From Alteromonadaceae bacterium (GTDB lineage: Bacteria > Pseudomonadota > Gammaproteobacteria > Enterobacterales > Alteromonadaceae), in assembly GCA_014872785.1 (NCBI GenBank), contig WKFJ01000047.1, forward strand, positions 1 to 51,789: a stretch of DNA of 51,789 nt. The letters are read 5' to 3'. The position numbers and the translations under genes are program-made. Below the pieces are notes generated by a model. The model did not search any database and had not been told where the DNA came from. It worked only from the letters and a program-made list of their open reading frames with translations. Every line of letters begins with the position of its first letter. Position 1 is the first letter of the stretch. Positions 1 through 7,822 of this stretch are shown piece by piece.

Positions 1-62
1 AGCCTAGCGTGTAATCACGTTGCGTTCGTTTAGTCTTTGATTTGTATGGAGTAGTCATAATT

Positions 63-93
63 CGTCCTAAATGTGTAAACACATTTCAGGACG
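63..93. repeat. Imperfect inverted repeat (REP-like hairpin)
   Basis: Two 14-base arms (63-76 and 79-93) are complementary apart from one bulged C at 87, with a two-base loop. A short palindrome CGGTACCG follows at 99-106. This strong hairpin lies just upstream of a membrane protein gene that has lost its start. The shape resembles REP or MITE-type dispersed repeats. That identity is inferred, since copies elsewhere in the genome cannot be seen. Confidence 0.5.
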
Positions 94-225
94 GGACACG
101 GTACCGTTACAAAAGAGCCGCAGTTCAATGGCTTTTTTGCGCCATTAACGAACTTTAAAGATTACAAAGCGTTAAGTTATTTCTTCGTTTCTTTCCCTCT
201 GAGTATCCTGTATTTCGGATGGTTA

Positions 226-735
226 ATGTTATTTGGCGCCCCCGCTCTTATTCTGTCTGTTGCGATTATCGGGTTACCTTTTCTGGCTTTGTTCTTAAAA
301 TCACAAGTGTATCTTGCACTTGTGGAGGGACAACTGATCAATACTTTTCTGGGTATTCGAATGCCCAGACGTCCAGGCAGAGCATACAAGCGAGATTCGT
401 CAAAATCCTACTCGTGGCAGAGTATTTTAGACACCTTAAAATCACCTCAAGATTGGCGAATAGCATTTTATAGCTTGCTTCATCTGCCACTAAGTGCAGC
501 GTATTTTTTCGCAGTATGTGTCCTGTTTTTTGCGTCACTGGCCTTAATTGTCAGTCCCATATTGGATCCGATAATTCATGCATTTGCACCACACCTAGCT
601 ATCGACATCAACTGGTATTGGTTACCCGTCACATCAATCGTCGGAGTCATTGGATTAACCCTATCAATGCACGTTGCAAGATTACTTGCCTCCCTGCACT
701 CCAGTATCGCTAGCTATTTACTCATCCAAAGATGA
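226..735 (+). CDS. Sensor-domain membrane protein, 5' end damaged
   Basis: A 169-residue product with about four hydrophobic segments. It resembles the 'putative sensor' membrane domain: paired helices, a short linker holding IRMPRRPGR, then a second helix pair starting near WRIAFYSLLHLPL. Family members normally have another conserved stretch before the first helix. Here that stretch is encoded in frame at about 148-225 (reading ...FKDYKALSYFFVSFPL...), but no ATG, GTG or TTG lies between the upstream stop at 76-78 and the ATG at 226. An ATG at 128 would join this frame if the T-run at 133-138 had seven bases, not six. The real gene therefore probably began at 128 and is now frameshifted, or the sequence has a homopolymer error. 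No kinase domain is attached. Function unknown. Confidence 0.6.
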   Translation: MLFGAPALILSVAIIGLPFLALFLKSQVYLALVEGQLINTFLGIRMPRRPGRAYKRDSSKSYSWQSILDTLKSPQDWRIAFYSLLHLPLSAAYFFAVCVLFFASLALIVSPILDPIIHAFAPHLAIDINWYWLPVTSIVGVIGLTLSMHVARLLASLHSSIASYLLIQR

Positions 736-841
736 TTCATAACTAAAGGGGGTTAACTGGTTAGAGCCTAACCAATTAAACCCCTGACATCGCCCGAACT
801 TTCTTCCTTTAACCCAATTTTGATTATGTGGGGGTCTTAAT

Positions 842-1540
842 ATGACTTTAATTAGTCGCAAATTTATTTTGCTAGAAATTTTGTTTTTTGTCGTTTTCGC
901 CCTGGGAACTAAAGCAATAGCGTTGCAATGGACACCAAAATACGCCGGACCAATAACTCTCATTCTTACGTTGTTGATCCTTACTCAATACATGCGCCTA
1001 AACGGTAAATCTTGGGCTCAATATGGCCTCAAACAGTTAGTTGGAGTGAAACCCAAACTAATGGTGATACCACAAGCGCTACTTGTCTTCATTGGATTTA
1101 TCATTGCAGTAGGTTCAGTACTCGTGCTCGCTAACGTCTTTCAAATAACTGTATTGCTGGAGGTATCTGATGGTGTCGAGGCACGTTTTGGCGAAGTACG
1201 AGGCAATCTTCCGAAGCTTTTCATGTGGCTGGGCATAGTGTGGGTATCAGCGGCATTTGGAGAGGAGATGTTTTTTCGAGGCTACCTAGTTACCAGACTA
1301 AAAGAAGCCCTGCCAAGTTCAGTACTAGCCACCATTGTTGCCGTGCTAATTCCGGCATTGATATTCGGCTATGGACACTATCATTACCAAGGTATTAGGG
1401 GATTTATTATGACAGGCTTGATTGGCCTAGCTTTTGGTATTTCATACCTGTTGTTGAAAAGGAATTTGTGGCCAATCATTTTAGTTCATGGTGTTGTTGA
1501 TACACTCGGGTTTATCGGCCAATACCTCGGTGTCGAGTAA
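842..1540 (+). CDS. CPBP family intramembrane metalloprotease
   Basis: A 232-residue polytopic membrane protein of the CPBP (CAAX protease/Abi) family. The diagnostic motifs are visible: EExxxR at residues 141-146 (EEMFFR), a second His-bearing motif GHYHYQG at 178-184, and a third His at 216 in LVHGVVD. These Glu and His residues are the expected metal-binding and catalytic set. Members process prenylated peptides, mature bacteriocins or give self-immunity. The substrate here is unknown. A G-rich stretch (GGGGG, 830-834) precedes the ATG and may serve as ribosome binding site. The gene stands alone, convergent with the S41 peptidase. Confidence 0.85.
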   Translation: MTLISRKFILLEILFFVVFALGTKAIALQWTPKYAGPITLILTLLILTQYMRLNGKSWAQYGLKQLVGVKPKLMVIPQALLVFIGFIIAVGSVLVLANVFQITVLLEVSDGVEARFGEVRGNLPKLFMWLGIVWVSAAFGEEMFFRGYLVTRLKEALPSSVLATIVAVLIPALIFGYGHYHYQGIRGFIMTGLIGLAFGISYLLLKRNLWPIILVHGVVDTLGFIGQYLGVE

Positions 1541-1599
1541 CCCTGATAAAGCAAAACTGCATGTATTCGTCTTTTTAGACCCAATCATTGCTTATGATA

Positions 1600-1636
1600 C
1601 AATCAAGGTCGCTACATAATATATCGACCTTGATTG
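1600..1636. terminator. Perfect 12-bp stem-loop between convergent genes
   Basis: The arms CAATCAAGGTCG (1600-1611) and CGACCTTGATTG (1625-1636) are exact reverse complements around a 13-base AT-rich loop. It sits between the stops of the CPBP protease (+) and the S41 peptidase (-), so a two-way terminator is the simplest reading. No clear T-run follows on either strand, so another role remains possible. Confidence 0.5.
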
Positions 1637-1665
1637 CCTGAAGAAGCTTAAGCTCAGACCACAGA

Positions 1666-3057
1666 TTAAGGCATAGTGGAAATTGCAGTTAACGCTTCAC
1701 CCAGCCATGCATCCGATTTGGCCAATTGGTTCTTATGTAATTCTATGTGCGGGATAACTGGCGTATTATTTCTATCACCAGATGGTCTGATGATATAACG
1801 CCCAGGTGCTAGCATCAGGAGTTTGCTGTTAGGTAAATAGAAAGGCGCCAAATTACCAGTTTGATTCGCGAACCCACCCGTTGGCTCACCCGCAAGTCTC
1901 GCAATACCGTGATCCAAAATCGTGGCCGAAAATAGAATGGTCGCCGAATAGCTCAATCTGTCAATCAATACCACAACTTCACCTTGGTAACGTTTATCCG
2001 CCGTCACCGGTTTGACCATGCCGTCGCTTTCAACGCTCAGTTCCTTGATTTCACCAGGTTTCCCTTTGTAACCAAACAGTCCATTCGTATCGGCATTGAG
2101 CTTTTCAATTGCATAAGACGCCTGCGAAACAGGCGCATTAATTAAATATTGAATAACTTCCGCACCCGCATCAGACTGCCCACCTGTATTCCCTCGAACA
2201 TCAATAATCAGTTTTTGAACCTGCTTTTGGGACAATTCCTCAAATGCAGCTGCCACAAATTTTTTATAACTGTCCATATCGTTGGCGACATCAAAGGTGC
2301 CAATGCGCAAATAACCAACATTACCTGCGAGTAAGTCTAGACTGTAGTCTTTAAGTTCACCTGCTGCGGGTTCCCACTGATCTTCATTGGCCAACAGAAG
2401 CTCTTTGCTTTCGCCCTGCATATTGCAGGAAATTGAAATATCTCCTTTGACGTCATATACCGCATAAAGCCAATAATGAAAAAGCAGGCCAAGTACACTT
2501 TCCCTCAACTCAGGAGTTTCTCCATGGCTCATTTTCGCCAGTTTTGCGACGATGGAGCTTGCACTTACACCATTAATCGCGGTGATCTCGGTATCACTTG
2601 GCAAACTGAAATTATCCTGCATGCGCGTATAGGCACTTGCCAAGAAAATCTGTTGATTGCGCACTTTCACGCCAAAAGGAAATACCTGAACGCCACTTTC
2701 CTCAGCATAAGTAAGCTCTGCCAACAATGGAAAGAGAATAGAGTGCCCATCATTAAAAAACGGGGTTAACTGTGCGATATAAGTAAAGGCCTCCTGTCTG
2801 GTAAACCCATCCGTTATTTGGCTTTTTATATCAGCTACTTTTTGCAGCAACGCAGGCTCATCCACATAAAGCGCGTAAGCGGGGTGGCGCTGTCGCATAG
2901 TTTCAACTAGGAAATCGATATCCTGATGGATTTGTTCTGAAGTGAATTCTTTGTTGGTAAATTCTTGGTCAACATCGTCGTGGATCCAACCTTCCAAACT
3001 AAAGTTGAAACAACCACTTAATAGCACGCTGGTCAAAACCACTATTAAAAATTTCAT
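1666..3057 (-). CDS. S41 family peptidase, lipoprotein
   Basis: A predicted secreted serine peptidase of the S41 (C-terminal processing or tricorn-like) family, 463 residues. The start at 3057 is chosen because it gives a clean lipoprotein signal, MKFLIVVLTS followed by lipobox LSGC, with a purine-rich GAGAAG just upstream. An upstream in-frame start at 3111 would put 18 unlikely residues before the signal. The catalytic core shows DVRGNTGG (about residues 286-293), which shapes the active site, and RLSYSAT (about 367-373), which holds the candidate nucleophile serine. A PDZ-like region may lie around residues 130-175. The protein is likely anchored in the envelope. The substrate is unknown; it is monocistronic. 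Confidence 0.82.
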   Translation of the reverse strand: MKFLIVVLTSVLLSGCFNFSLEGWIHDDVDQEFTNKEFTSEQIHQDIDFLVETMRQRHPAYALYVDEPALLQKVADIKSQITDGFTRQEAFTYIAQLTPFFNDGHSILFPLLAELTYAEESGVQVFPFGVKVRNQQIFLASAYTRMQDNFSLPSDTEITAINGVSASSIVAKLAKMSHGETPELRESVLGLLFHYWLYAVYDVKGDISISCNMQGESKELLLANEDQWEPAAGELKDYSLDLLAGNVGYLRIGTFDVANDMDSYKKFVAAAFEELSQKQVQKLIIDVRGNTGGQSDAGAEVIQYLINAPVSQASYAIEKLNADTNGLFGYKGKPGEIKELSVESDGMVKPVTADKRYQGEVVVLIDRLSYSATILFSATILDHGIARLAGEPTGGFANQTGNLAPFYLPNSKLLMLAPGRYIIRPSGDRNNTPVIPHIELHKNQLAKSDAWLGEALTAISTMP

Positions 3058-3273
3058 AGTACTTCTCGCCTTTTCCTTAACTTGGCGAAAAAGTAACAAA
3101 CAGATAGTCAAAAAAATGTGAAATACAATGAATTGAATTTAGTGGGTAAACGCTTTATGACCGAAAGCTTCCTTCCGCAAACTAAAATACTCATTCTTTA
3201 GAAAGCAGCTTTCAATGGTTTCAAAAAATAGCTCACACAAGACAAGATCGTCTAAACGAAATCAGCCTATGCA

Positions 3274-4401
3274 TTACGTCCCTATTTTCACTTCAACATC
3301 AGCACAGTTGTTAAGGCGATATTGCACTCCCCAGCCCCCAAAGCTATCTGCAACATAACCAACGACTTCGTTATCACCCTGCTGTAAAGGTAAATACACT
3401 TTTAACTGCTCTGGGTGCAGCAAGCCCTCTTGTCGATTATCACTGTAGCGGTAGCTCGCATCGGCAAACACTATGGGGGAGTTATTTAGGTGCAAGGTCA
3501 TGGTGTCACTGTAACCTACGTCTAACTCACAGGTTTGTGTTGTCTCTGATGACACTACAAAACGGGTTGCCACCGTCCAAGGGCGCACGCCTTTGGGAAT
3601 GTCTCGCCAGCTCAGCAAGTTGAACATGCCATCGGCTTCCGCTTTGGCCACTTTCCAGCCGCCTTTTGCCACGGCTTCTGGCATCTGAGTAGTCGCGTTT
3701 TTGTCGGCCTTGAACACCGCAGATACCTCAATCTTACTGATGAATTCAGCGTTTTTCGCTTTCGTAGCTACTTTTTCAACGGGGCTCGGTTCCAAAGGCG
3801 TAATACGCACATTCTTGATTTTTGCCGCATACGTCGCATTACTTGCTCTTGGAATAAAGCCTCGAAGCATAACGCCGCCACTAGCAACTACATTCATCAA
3901 GGTTACGTCTTGCATGACGGGATCTTCATCCTCACCTACCCAGACATTGAGCTTATCGCCCTTAAAAGAAAGTTTAACTCGCATCCATTGTTGCTCAGGT
4001 AAAAATGCTGACGCGGTTCCCTTTTGTCCGTGATAGAGCTGCCATGAAGAGCGCCCTTGAATTACTGGGGAGTATTGAATGGTATCTGGCGCATTTGATT
4101 TGTGCGTACGCAGGTAAATTGACTCAGACACAGCGTCTGACTGTTGCCTAAAGTAGGCATACACAAATGCGCGCTCGCCGCCGGTGAAAAGATCAAATTC
4201 AATGATGCCATCTTGCATCGCATCACCTTTGAAATACACCTTGCCGCTATTTATATTGATAACCTCAGACTGTTCGAAAGACTGTATGTTTGCCCCTTTT
4301 TGAAGATCCCAGTCAGTAAAAGCCGTTACGTTCTGGCTATGGCTAACACCAGAAAAAAACAAGCTTATGGCACCTAATAATTTTGCAGTTGACTTAAACA
4401 T
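3274..4401 (-). CDS. Secreted concanavalin-lectin-fold protein, unknown function
   Basis: A 375-residue exported protein. The start at 4401 gives a classical signal peptide, MFKSTAKLLGAISLFFSGVSHS; the earlier in-frame start at 4470 adds 23 residues before it. The N-terminal half (about residues 25-200) is rich in beta strands and resembles LamG or DUF1080-type jellyrolls that bind or cleave glycans. The C-terminal half (about 215-375) resembles a second, galactose-binding-like beta-sandwich (segments DTMTLHLNNSPIVF and LPLQQGDNEVVGYV). No catalytic motif was recognised. It lies divergent from an AraC regulator 120 bp away, which may control it. The fold is inferred from strand pattern only. 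Confidence 0.65.
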   Translation of the reverse strand: MFKSTAKLLGAISLFFSGVSHSQNVTAFTDWDLQKGANIQSFEQSEVININSGKVYFKGDAMQDGIIEFDLFTGGERAFVYAYFRQQSDAVSESIYLRTHKSNAPDTIQYSPVIQGRSSWQLYHGQKGTASAFLPEQQWMRVKLSFKGDKLNVWVGEDEDPVMQDVTLMNVVASGGVMLRGFIPRASNATYAAKIKNVRITPLEPSPVEKVATKAKNAEFISKIEVSAVFKADKNATTQMPEAVAKGGWKVAKAEADGMFNLLSWRDIPKGVRPWTVATRFVVSSETTQTCELDVGYSDTMTLHLNNSPIVFADASYRYSDNRQEGLLHPEQLKVYLPLQQGDNEVVGYVADSFGGWGVQYRLNNCADVEVKIGT

Positions 4402-4521
4402 ATCGGTTCTCAAGATTTTTAAACAAGGACTGCCATAGGCTAAGTGAAGCAAAGCTAGATTTATAGACACAAACGCCGCAAAAAATGATACTTTTCAAAT
4501 ATAGAAGTAAGAAAATGTAAC

Positions 4522-5421
4522 ATGTCAGTTTCAATATTCTCGCGTCCGGTTGACGTTCGCCACATAGATTTCAGCCGCAACAAATACGGTTCACCACTGT
4601 TAGTGGATGTCGCTTGGATCCGCGAAATGCCGAGCTTTGCCCACACAGTAGAGCCGTATTCGCTGGATTTCTATGACATCACATTCATCACACGCGGTCA
4701 GGGTAGTTTCTGGCTAGATGAGCAGGAATACCAGCTAGCCCCCAACCAGGTATTGTTTACTACACCTGGTCAAATTCGACGATGGTATGTATCGGGTCTT
4801 GAGGGAATATGCTTGTTTTTTCCCGCTGAGTTTATGCTGGAACACTTTAACGACCCATTACTGCTGCACAGAATGCACTACTTCCACACGCACGCAGGGC
4901 CACGTAATTTGATACTTAGCAGCGAACAGGCAACCACACTTATAGAACGCTTGTCGGCAATGCATGGTGAGATTCAGGAACTGAGAGAAGACAGTTCAGA
5001 ACTATTGCGTTCAATTTGCCATGAAGTAATGACCCGCCTTAATCGCTGGTACACCGACGAATATAAATTGCTCATAGAAAAACCATTGCATGTCATAGTG
5101 AGTAAATTCAAAAAATGCGTAGATAAACACTTTCATCAATATCACAAGGTACAAGAATACGCCGACCTGTTAGCGGTTACTCCGGGACACTTAAACTTTA
5201 TGTGTCGACAACATCTAGGCAGAAGCGCCAGCCAGATTATTCAAGACAGAGTCTTTTGCGAAGCCAGCCGAAGACTGGTGCACTCACAAATACCCATCGA
5301 TGCGCTAAGTGACGCGCTCGGGTTTACCAACACCACCTATTTTTGTCGAGCATTCAAAAGAAAATTGGGGCTAAGCCCATTGCAGTATCGAAAGCAAGCG
5401 ATACTACGAGAGACGTTGTAA
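4522..5421 (+). CDS. AraC family transcriptional regulator
   Basis: A 299-residue regulator with an N-terminal cupin-like ligand domain (about residues 20-120; TRGQGSFWLDEQEYQLAPNQ is typical of the double-strand barrel) and a C-terminal AraC-type DNA-binding domain with two helix-turn-helix units (about 200-295). The signature is ALSDALGFTNTTYFCRAFKR followed by LGLSPLQYRK. Its divergent position next to the secreted lectin-fold protein suggests that gene as target. The ligand is unknown, perhaps a carbohydrate given the neighbour. Confidence 0.88.
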   Translation: MSVSIFSRPVDVRHIDFSRNKYGSPLLVDVAWIREMPSFAHTVEPYSLDFYDITFITRGQGSFWLDEQEYQLAPNQVLFTTPGQIRRWYVSGLEGICLFFPAEFMLEHFNDPLLLHRMHYFHTHAGPRNLILSSEQATTLIERLSAMHGEIQELREDSSELLRSICHEVMTRLNRWYTDEYKLLIEKPLHVIVSKFKKCVDKHFHQYHKVQEYADLLAVTPGHLNFMCRQHLGRSASQIIQDRVFCEASRRLVHSQIPIDALSDALGFTNTTYFCRAFKRKLGLSPLQYRKQAILRETL

Positions 5422-5427
5422 AAAACA

Positions 5428-5441
5428 GGGCGATTTCGCCC
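5428..5441 (+). terminator. Possible terminator hairpin after the AraC gene
   Basis: A GGGCG/CGCCC stem with an ATTT loop starts 7 bases after the AraC stop codon. An A-run precedes it, and an AT-rich stretch rather than a clean T-run follows. It probably ends AraC transcription and marks the last ancestral sequence before the inserted cassettes. Confidence 0.45.
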
Positions 5442-5574
5442 AATTATCTAAAAAAGGGAAATAAAGATAGACCAGTACTGGCGTCTTCTGGATAAATTTG
5501 TTATCAATTCAAAAGGGAATAAAAGCGACCTATTGGTTCGATATTAAATTGTTATGCACTTAAGGACGAGACAA

Positions 5575-6156
5575 ATGAGTATCAATACTAAGTTATTTCT
5601 GTTTCTGATTTTAGTTACTTCCAAATCATATGCGGGAACATCAATAAAAATTCACGCGATCCACAAAGAGACGTTTTCATGTACTGAGCATTGGGATGGT
5701 CAGTTCAAATATGCTGGTGATGCACTAGGAACAGATTGTGTTGTTGAAGGGTGGTATGAAGATGATGAAAGACTATTTCAACGTTCTTTCACAAACAGCG
5801 GCTTTAAAAATGAAGATTGGTTTGGTTTTAAAAAGAATGTTTTAGCACCATGTGATTGTACAGTCACCAAAATCCATATAAATCCAATTACGAATCAACC
5901 AGGCATAATGACACCAGGAAGAGCAAGCTCTATAACTTTCAAAACTAAAGAAGGGTTATCGGTAATACTAGCTCATGTACGTGAGGTAGAAGTAAAGGAA
6001 GGTGAAACAGTCAAACGTGGTGCCGTCGTTGCGAAAGTCGGTAACAATGGATACAGCCGAAACCCCCATATCCATATTGGAGCATGGGATGAAGAAGGCA
6101 AACCAATTCAAATACAGTTTGATCAGCGTACCTTGGCGTTGATTGATCGCGAATAA
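5575..6156 (+). CDS. M23-like peptidoglycan endopeptidase-fold protein (cassette gene)
   Basis: A 193-residue exported protein. The start at 5575 is preferred because AAGGA lies ten bases upstream and a signal peptide follows directly (MSINTKLFLFLILVTSKSYA). The C-terminal part resembles the M23/LytM fold: LAHVREVEVKEGETVKRG, VAKVGNNGYS, and the HxH motif in NPHIHIGAW. The usual first zinc motif HxxxD is not evident, so zinc binding and catalysis are uncertain. Paired cysteines (CDC) sit in the middle. The stop at 6154-6156 is followed at once by an attC site, and the start is 24 bp after the cassette boundary, as usual for an integron cassette gene. It may act on peptidoglycan or be an inactive relative. 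Confidence 0.75.
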   Translation: MSINTKLFLFLILVTSKSYAGTSIKIHAIHKETFSCTEHWDGQFKYAGDALGTDCVVEGWYEDDERLFQRSFTNSGFKNEDWFGFKKNVLAPCDCTVTKIHINPITNQPGIMTPGRASSITFKTKEGLSVILAHVREVEVKEGETVKRGAVVAKVGNNGYSRNPHIHIGAWDEEGKPIQIQFDQRTLALIDRE

Positions 6157-6158
6157 GT

Positions 6159-6259
6159 TCATAACAAGTCGTTTAAAAGGACAAAAAAACAGCTGGCTGT
6201 TTCTTGTTCGTCACTAATTTTAGCCAACATTTATACGCCACTTATTTGAGACGTTAGTT
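6159..6259 (+). repeat. attC recombination site of cassette 1
   Basis: An imperfect palindrome running from the R''-like CATAAC (6160-6165) to the R' core GTTAGTT (6253-6259). Outer arms pair around AACAAGTCG and GACGTTAG. Inner arms pair around GCTGGCT and AGCCAAC. Recombination would occur after G6253. Length about 100 bp, within the range of chromosomal integron attC sites. It abuts the stop codon of the M23-like gene. Confidence 0.75.
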
Positions 6260-6285
6260 GGTTAATAGAAAACAGAGGTCACTTA

Positions 6286-6447
6286 ATGGATTTTATTTTA
6301 AGTATCCTGACCGCCTTAGGGTTGATACAAACAAAAGATTTAGCAGATTCAATGCAACGATCGAAAACATTAACGGTTATGGTCATAGTGGCGCTTATCT
6401 TATGTAGTGGTTCTGTTCTATTTCTGTTTCATATGGCAAGTAACTAG
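6286..6447 (+). CDS. Small membrane protein, 53 aa (cassette gene)
   Basis: A 53-residue ORF starting 33 bp after the attC core. A good ribosome binding site (AGAGGT) sits 7 bases before the ATG. The protein has a short amphipathic N-terminus (MDFILSILTALGLIQTK) and one clear transmembrane helix near residues 29-48 (TVMVIVALILCSGSVLFLFH). It ends 9 bases before the zinc-ribbon gene, so the two are probably co-transcribed and co-translated. No homologue recognised. Confidence 0.6.
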   Translation: MDFILSILTALGLIQTKDLADSMQRSKTLTVMVIVALILCSGSVLFLFHMASN

Positions 6448-6456
6448 GGAAAGTAA

Positions 6457-6735
6457 ATGAAATGCCCTCATTGTGAACATAAAATAGGAATGTTCTCTAA
6501 AGTTTTAAATAGCTTTGGTAAAACCAAAGTTTGTCCTAATTGCAAAAAACAAATTAAAGTTTCACCGAATTTAAAGTTAATCGCTTTTTTAATTGTTCCA
6601 GTCTTTATCGCTCATATATTTGTGTTAAAGCCTTTAGTTGTCGCTCTTGGTTTTAGTGGCAAAGGTGTAATAGGTATTTGGGCAGTGCTTTTAGTTGTTT
6701 TGACCGTGCAACTAAAATCAGCAGAGCCAGAGTAG
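6457..6735 (+). CDS. Zinc-ribbon small membrane protein, 92 aa (cassette gene)
   Basis: A 92-residue protein with an N-terminal zinc ribbon of two CxxC pairs (CPHC at residues 3-6 and CPNC at 26-29), then two transmembrane helices (about 41-60 and 66-86). A strong ribosome binding site, GGGAAAG, lies just upstream, overlapping the end of the 53-residue gene. Zinc-ribbon plus two-helix proteins of this size are common but uncharacterised; the Zn site may bind nucleic acid or a partner protein. It shares cassette 2 with other small membrane proteins. Confidence 0.75.
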   Translation: MKCPHCEHKIGMFSKVLNSFGKTKVCPNCKKQIKVSPNLKLIAFLIVPVFIAHIFVLKPLVVALGFSGKGVIGIWAVLLVVLTVQLKSAEPE

Positions 6736-6883
6736 TGATTAGCTACCAAGCCAATTAAGTTCGAGCGGCTAGTGCCAGTCAAGGTTCCGTTTCGATACAG
6801 GATTAGCTAAGCATTTGTCAGCACATGATTAGGGCGATACTTAGCTTAGTTTGATGTATGTAACCATTAAAAGGATGTAAAAG
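6736..6883. repeat. Non-coding gap in cassette 2 with inverted repeat
   Basis: This 148-bp gap holds an exact 7-bp inverted repeat, AGCTAAG (6805-6811) and CTTAGCT (6840-6846), with 28 bases between. It lacks the AAC/GTT ends of a working attC. It could be a decayed attC between two formerly separate cassettes, or a simple RNA hairpin. Confidence 0.35.
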
Positions 6884-7078
6884 ATGGAAATTAACGCAAC
6901 TATAGTAGGGCAGATAGGTTTTGTTCTCGCTGTTGTTTTTATTTGCCTGACAATTAAGTTTGCCAAAGGGAAGGCCGACAACTTACCTCTTGCAGGGTTT
7001 TGCTCCTTATTATTTAACTTCTTGTTTCCACCTGCGGGCTGGTTTTATTGTTACCATTGGAACAAGAAGAAACAATGA
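6884..7078 (+). CDS. Small membrane protein, 64 aa (cassette gene)
   Basis: A 64-residue protein with two hydrophobic segments (about residues 9-27 and 36-55), then a lysine-rich tail WNKKKQ. An AAGGATG ribosome binding site lies 10-12 bases upstream of the ATG. The layout (helix, loop KGKADNLP, second helix with FPPAGWFYCYHW) resembles small superinfection-immunity-like or DUF-type membrane proteins, but no firm family can be named. Confidence 0.6.
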   Translation: MEINATIVGQIGFVLAVVFICLTIKFAKGKADNLPLAGFCSLLFNFLFPPAGWFYCYHWNKKKQ

Positions 7079-7165
7079 AATCGGCAGTTCAAATAAGTAG
7101 TTTGGGGAAATCCTATAACGTAACACTTTAATCGATATTACCTGTGGCAATAGCAAGGAATCAAA

Positions 7166-7477
7166 TTGGAATCTCTAAAACCTAAATTCGTATTACTAAT
7201 AGAAAAATGGGCAACTGTTTTCGTTTGCGTTTGGTGTCTTCTATCAGGGTTATATGGCGTGTTATTCGTCTCTGTGGAGATAGCTATAGCACTTCCTTTA
7301 ATGTCGTTGTTTATGTTTTTTGCTTAGTGCTGGGGCGTATACGCAGTGCTCTATTTTCAAGTCATAAATAAAGCATGCAGCATTGGAGTTTTCAGATTCT
7401 TCGTCTATTTCACCTTTATTTTTGGCGTCTTTGGATTTGTCTTTTTCGTCTTTAGTGCATTTTTAATGCATGGATAA
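7166..7477 (+). pseudogene. Small hydrophobic protein gene interrupted by an amber stop
   Basis: A TTG start at 7166, with AAGGAA six bases upstream, opens a 53-codon reading frame (start MESLKPKFVLLIEKW) that ends at TAG 7325-7327. The same frame then continues for 49 more hydrophobic codons to TAA 7475-7477. The two halves may be one gene of about 103 codons broken by a nonsense mutation. Alternatively they are two genes: a GTG at 7346 preceded by GGGG could start the second. Both halves are strongly membrane-like. The T-rich sequence makes hydrophobic translation easy, so caution is needed. Confidence 0.4.
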
Positions 7478-7574
7478 CGAGTACACTTTCCACGGCTTAG
7501 CAGTATCACCATTTGCTCTTGGTGCCGCACTAGGCGCTTCCAAAATTTGGGACAAAAAAGTACAAACGTTATAA
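7470..7574 (+). CDS. Possible 34-aa small protein (cassette 2)
   Basis: A short ORF beginning MDNEYTFHGLAVSPFALG that overlaps the preceding frame's stop by 8 bases (ATGGATAA), an arrangement that would couple translation. It has no clear ribosome binding site of its own. A Gly/Ala-rich hydrophobic middle (residues 9-24) is followed by KIWDKK. Weakly supported; kept because the overlap and direction fit the cassette. Confidence 0.3.
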   Translation: MDNEYTFHGLAVSPFALGAALGASKIWDKKVQTL

Positions 7575-7576
7575 AC

Positions 7577-7613
7577 AGGTGCAGACTCATGTTAAGTGGA
7601 CTTAAGAGCACCT
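7577..7613. repeat. Nested stem-loop in cassette 2
   Basis: AGGTGC (7577-7582) pairs with GCACCT (7608-7613). Inside it TTAAG (7592-7596) pairs with CTTAA (7601-7605) across a four-base loop. It follows the 34-codon ORF directly and may end that transcript, although no T-run follows. It could also be a degenerate recombination site. Confidence 0.35.
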
Positions 7614-7617
7614 AAGT

Positions 7618-7785
7618 ATGTCCGCCCTTCGAATAAAGCGGTTCTGGTTCCGAACAATCTTGCTATTTTTTTGTTTAACTTGTGATCTGCTAAACCATAG
7701 CCATCAAAAATTTCTTTGCTTCCAGCTGGCTGAAGAGCTTAGTGATAAATTTAACCAGCACAGGGTTTTATCTGGGCGCCATTAG
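7618..7785 (+). CDS. Possible 55-aa small protein (cassette 2)
   Basis: An ORF of 55 codons. A basic N-terminus (MSALRIKRFWFR) leads into one hydrophobic helix (TILLFFCLTC), then a hydrophilic tail ending VLSGRH. The profile is that of a single-pass membrane or signal-bearing small protein. There is no strong ribosome binding site. It ends 37 bp before the second attC, consistent with the last gene of a cassette. Confidence 0.35.
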   Translation: MSALRIKRFWFRTILLFFCLTCDLLNHSHQKFLCFQLAEELSDKFNQHRVLSGRH

Positions 7786-7822
7786 CTTGAGTTTGGAGAT
7801 TGTCGTCGCACTCAAACAAACC

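Noticed and set aside
5551..5557. GTTATGC as an attI site of a complete integron
   Set aside because: No integrase gene or its promoter lies nearby; the match is explained by the first bases of cassette 1.
7405..7611. 68-codon minus-strand ORF inside cassette 2
   Set aside because: It is the antisense shadow of the T-rich hydrophobic frames; its lysine-rich tail simply mirrors the TTT/CTT codons opposite.
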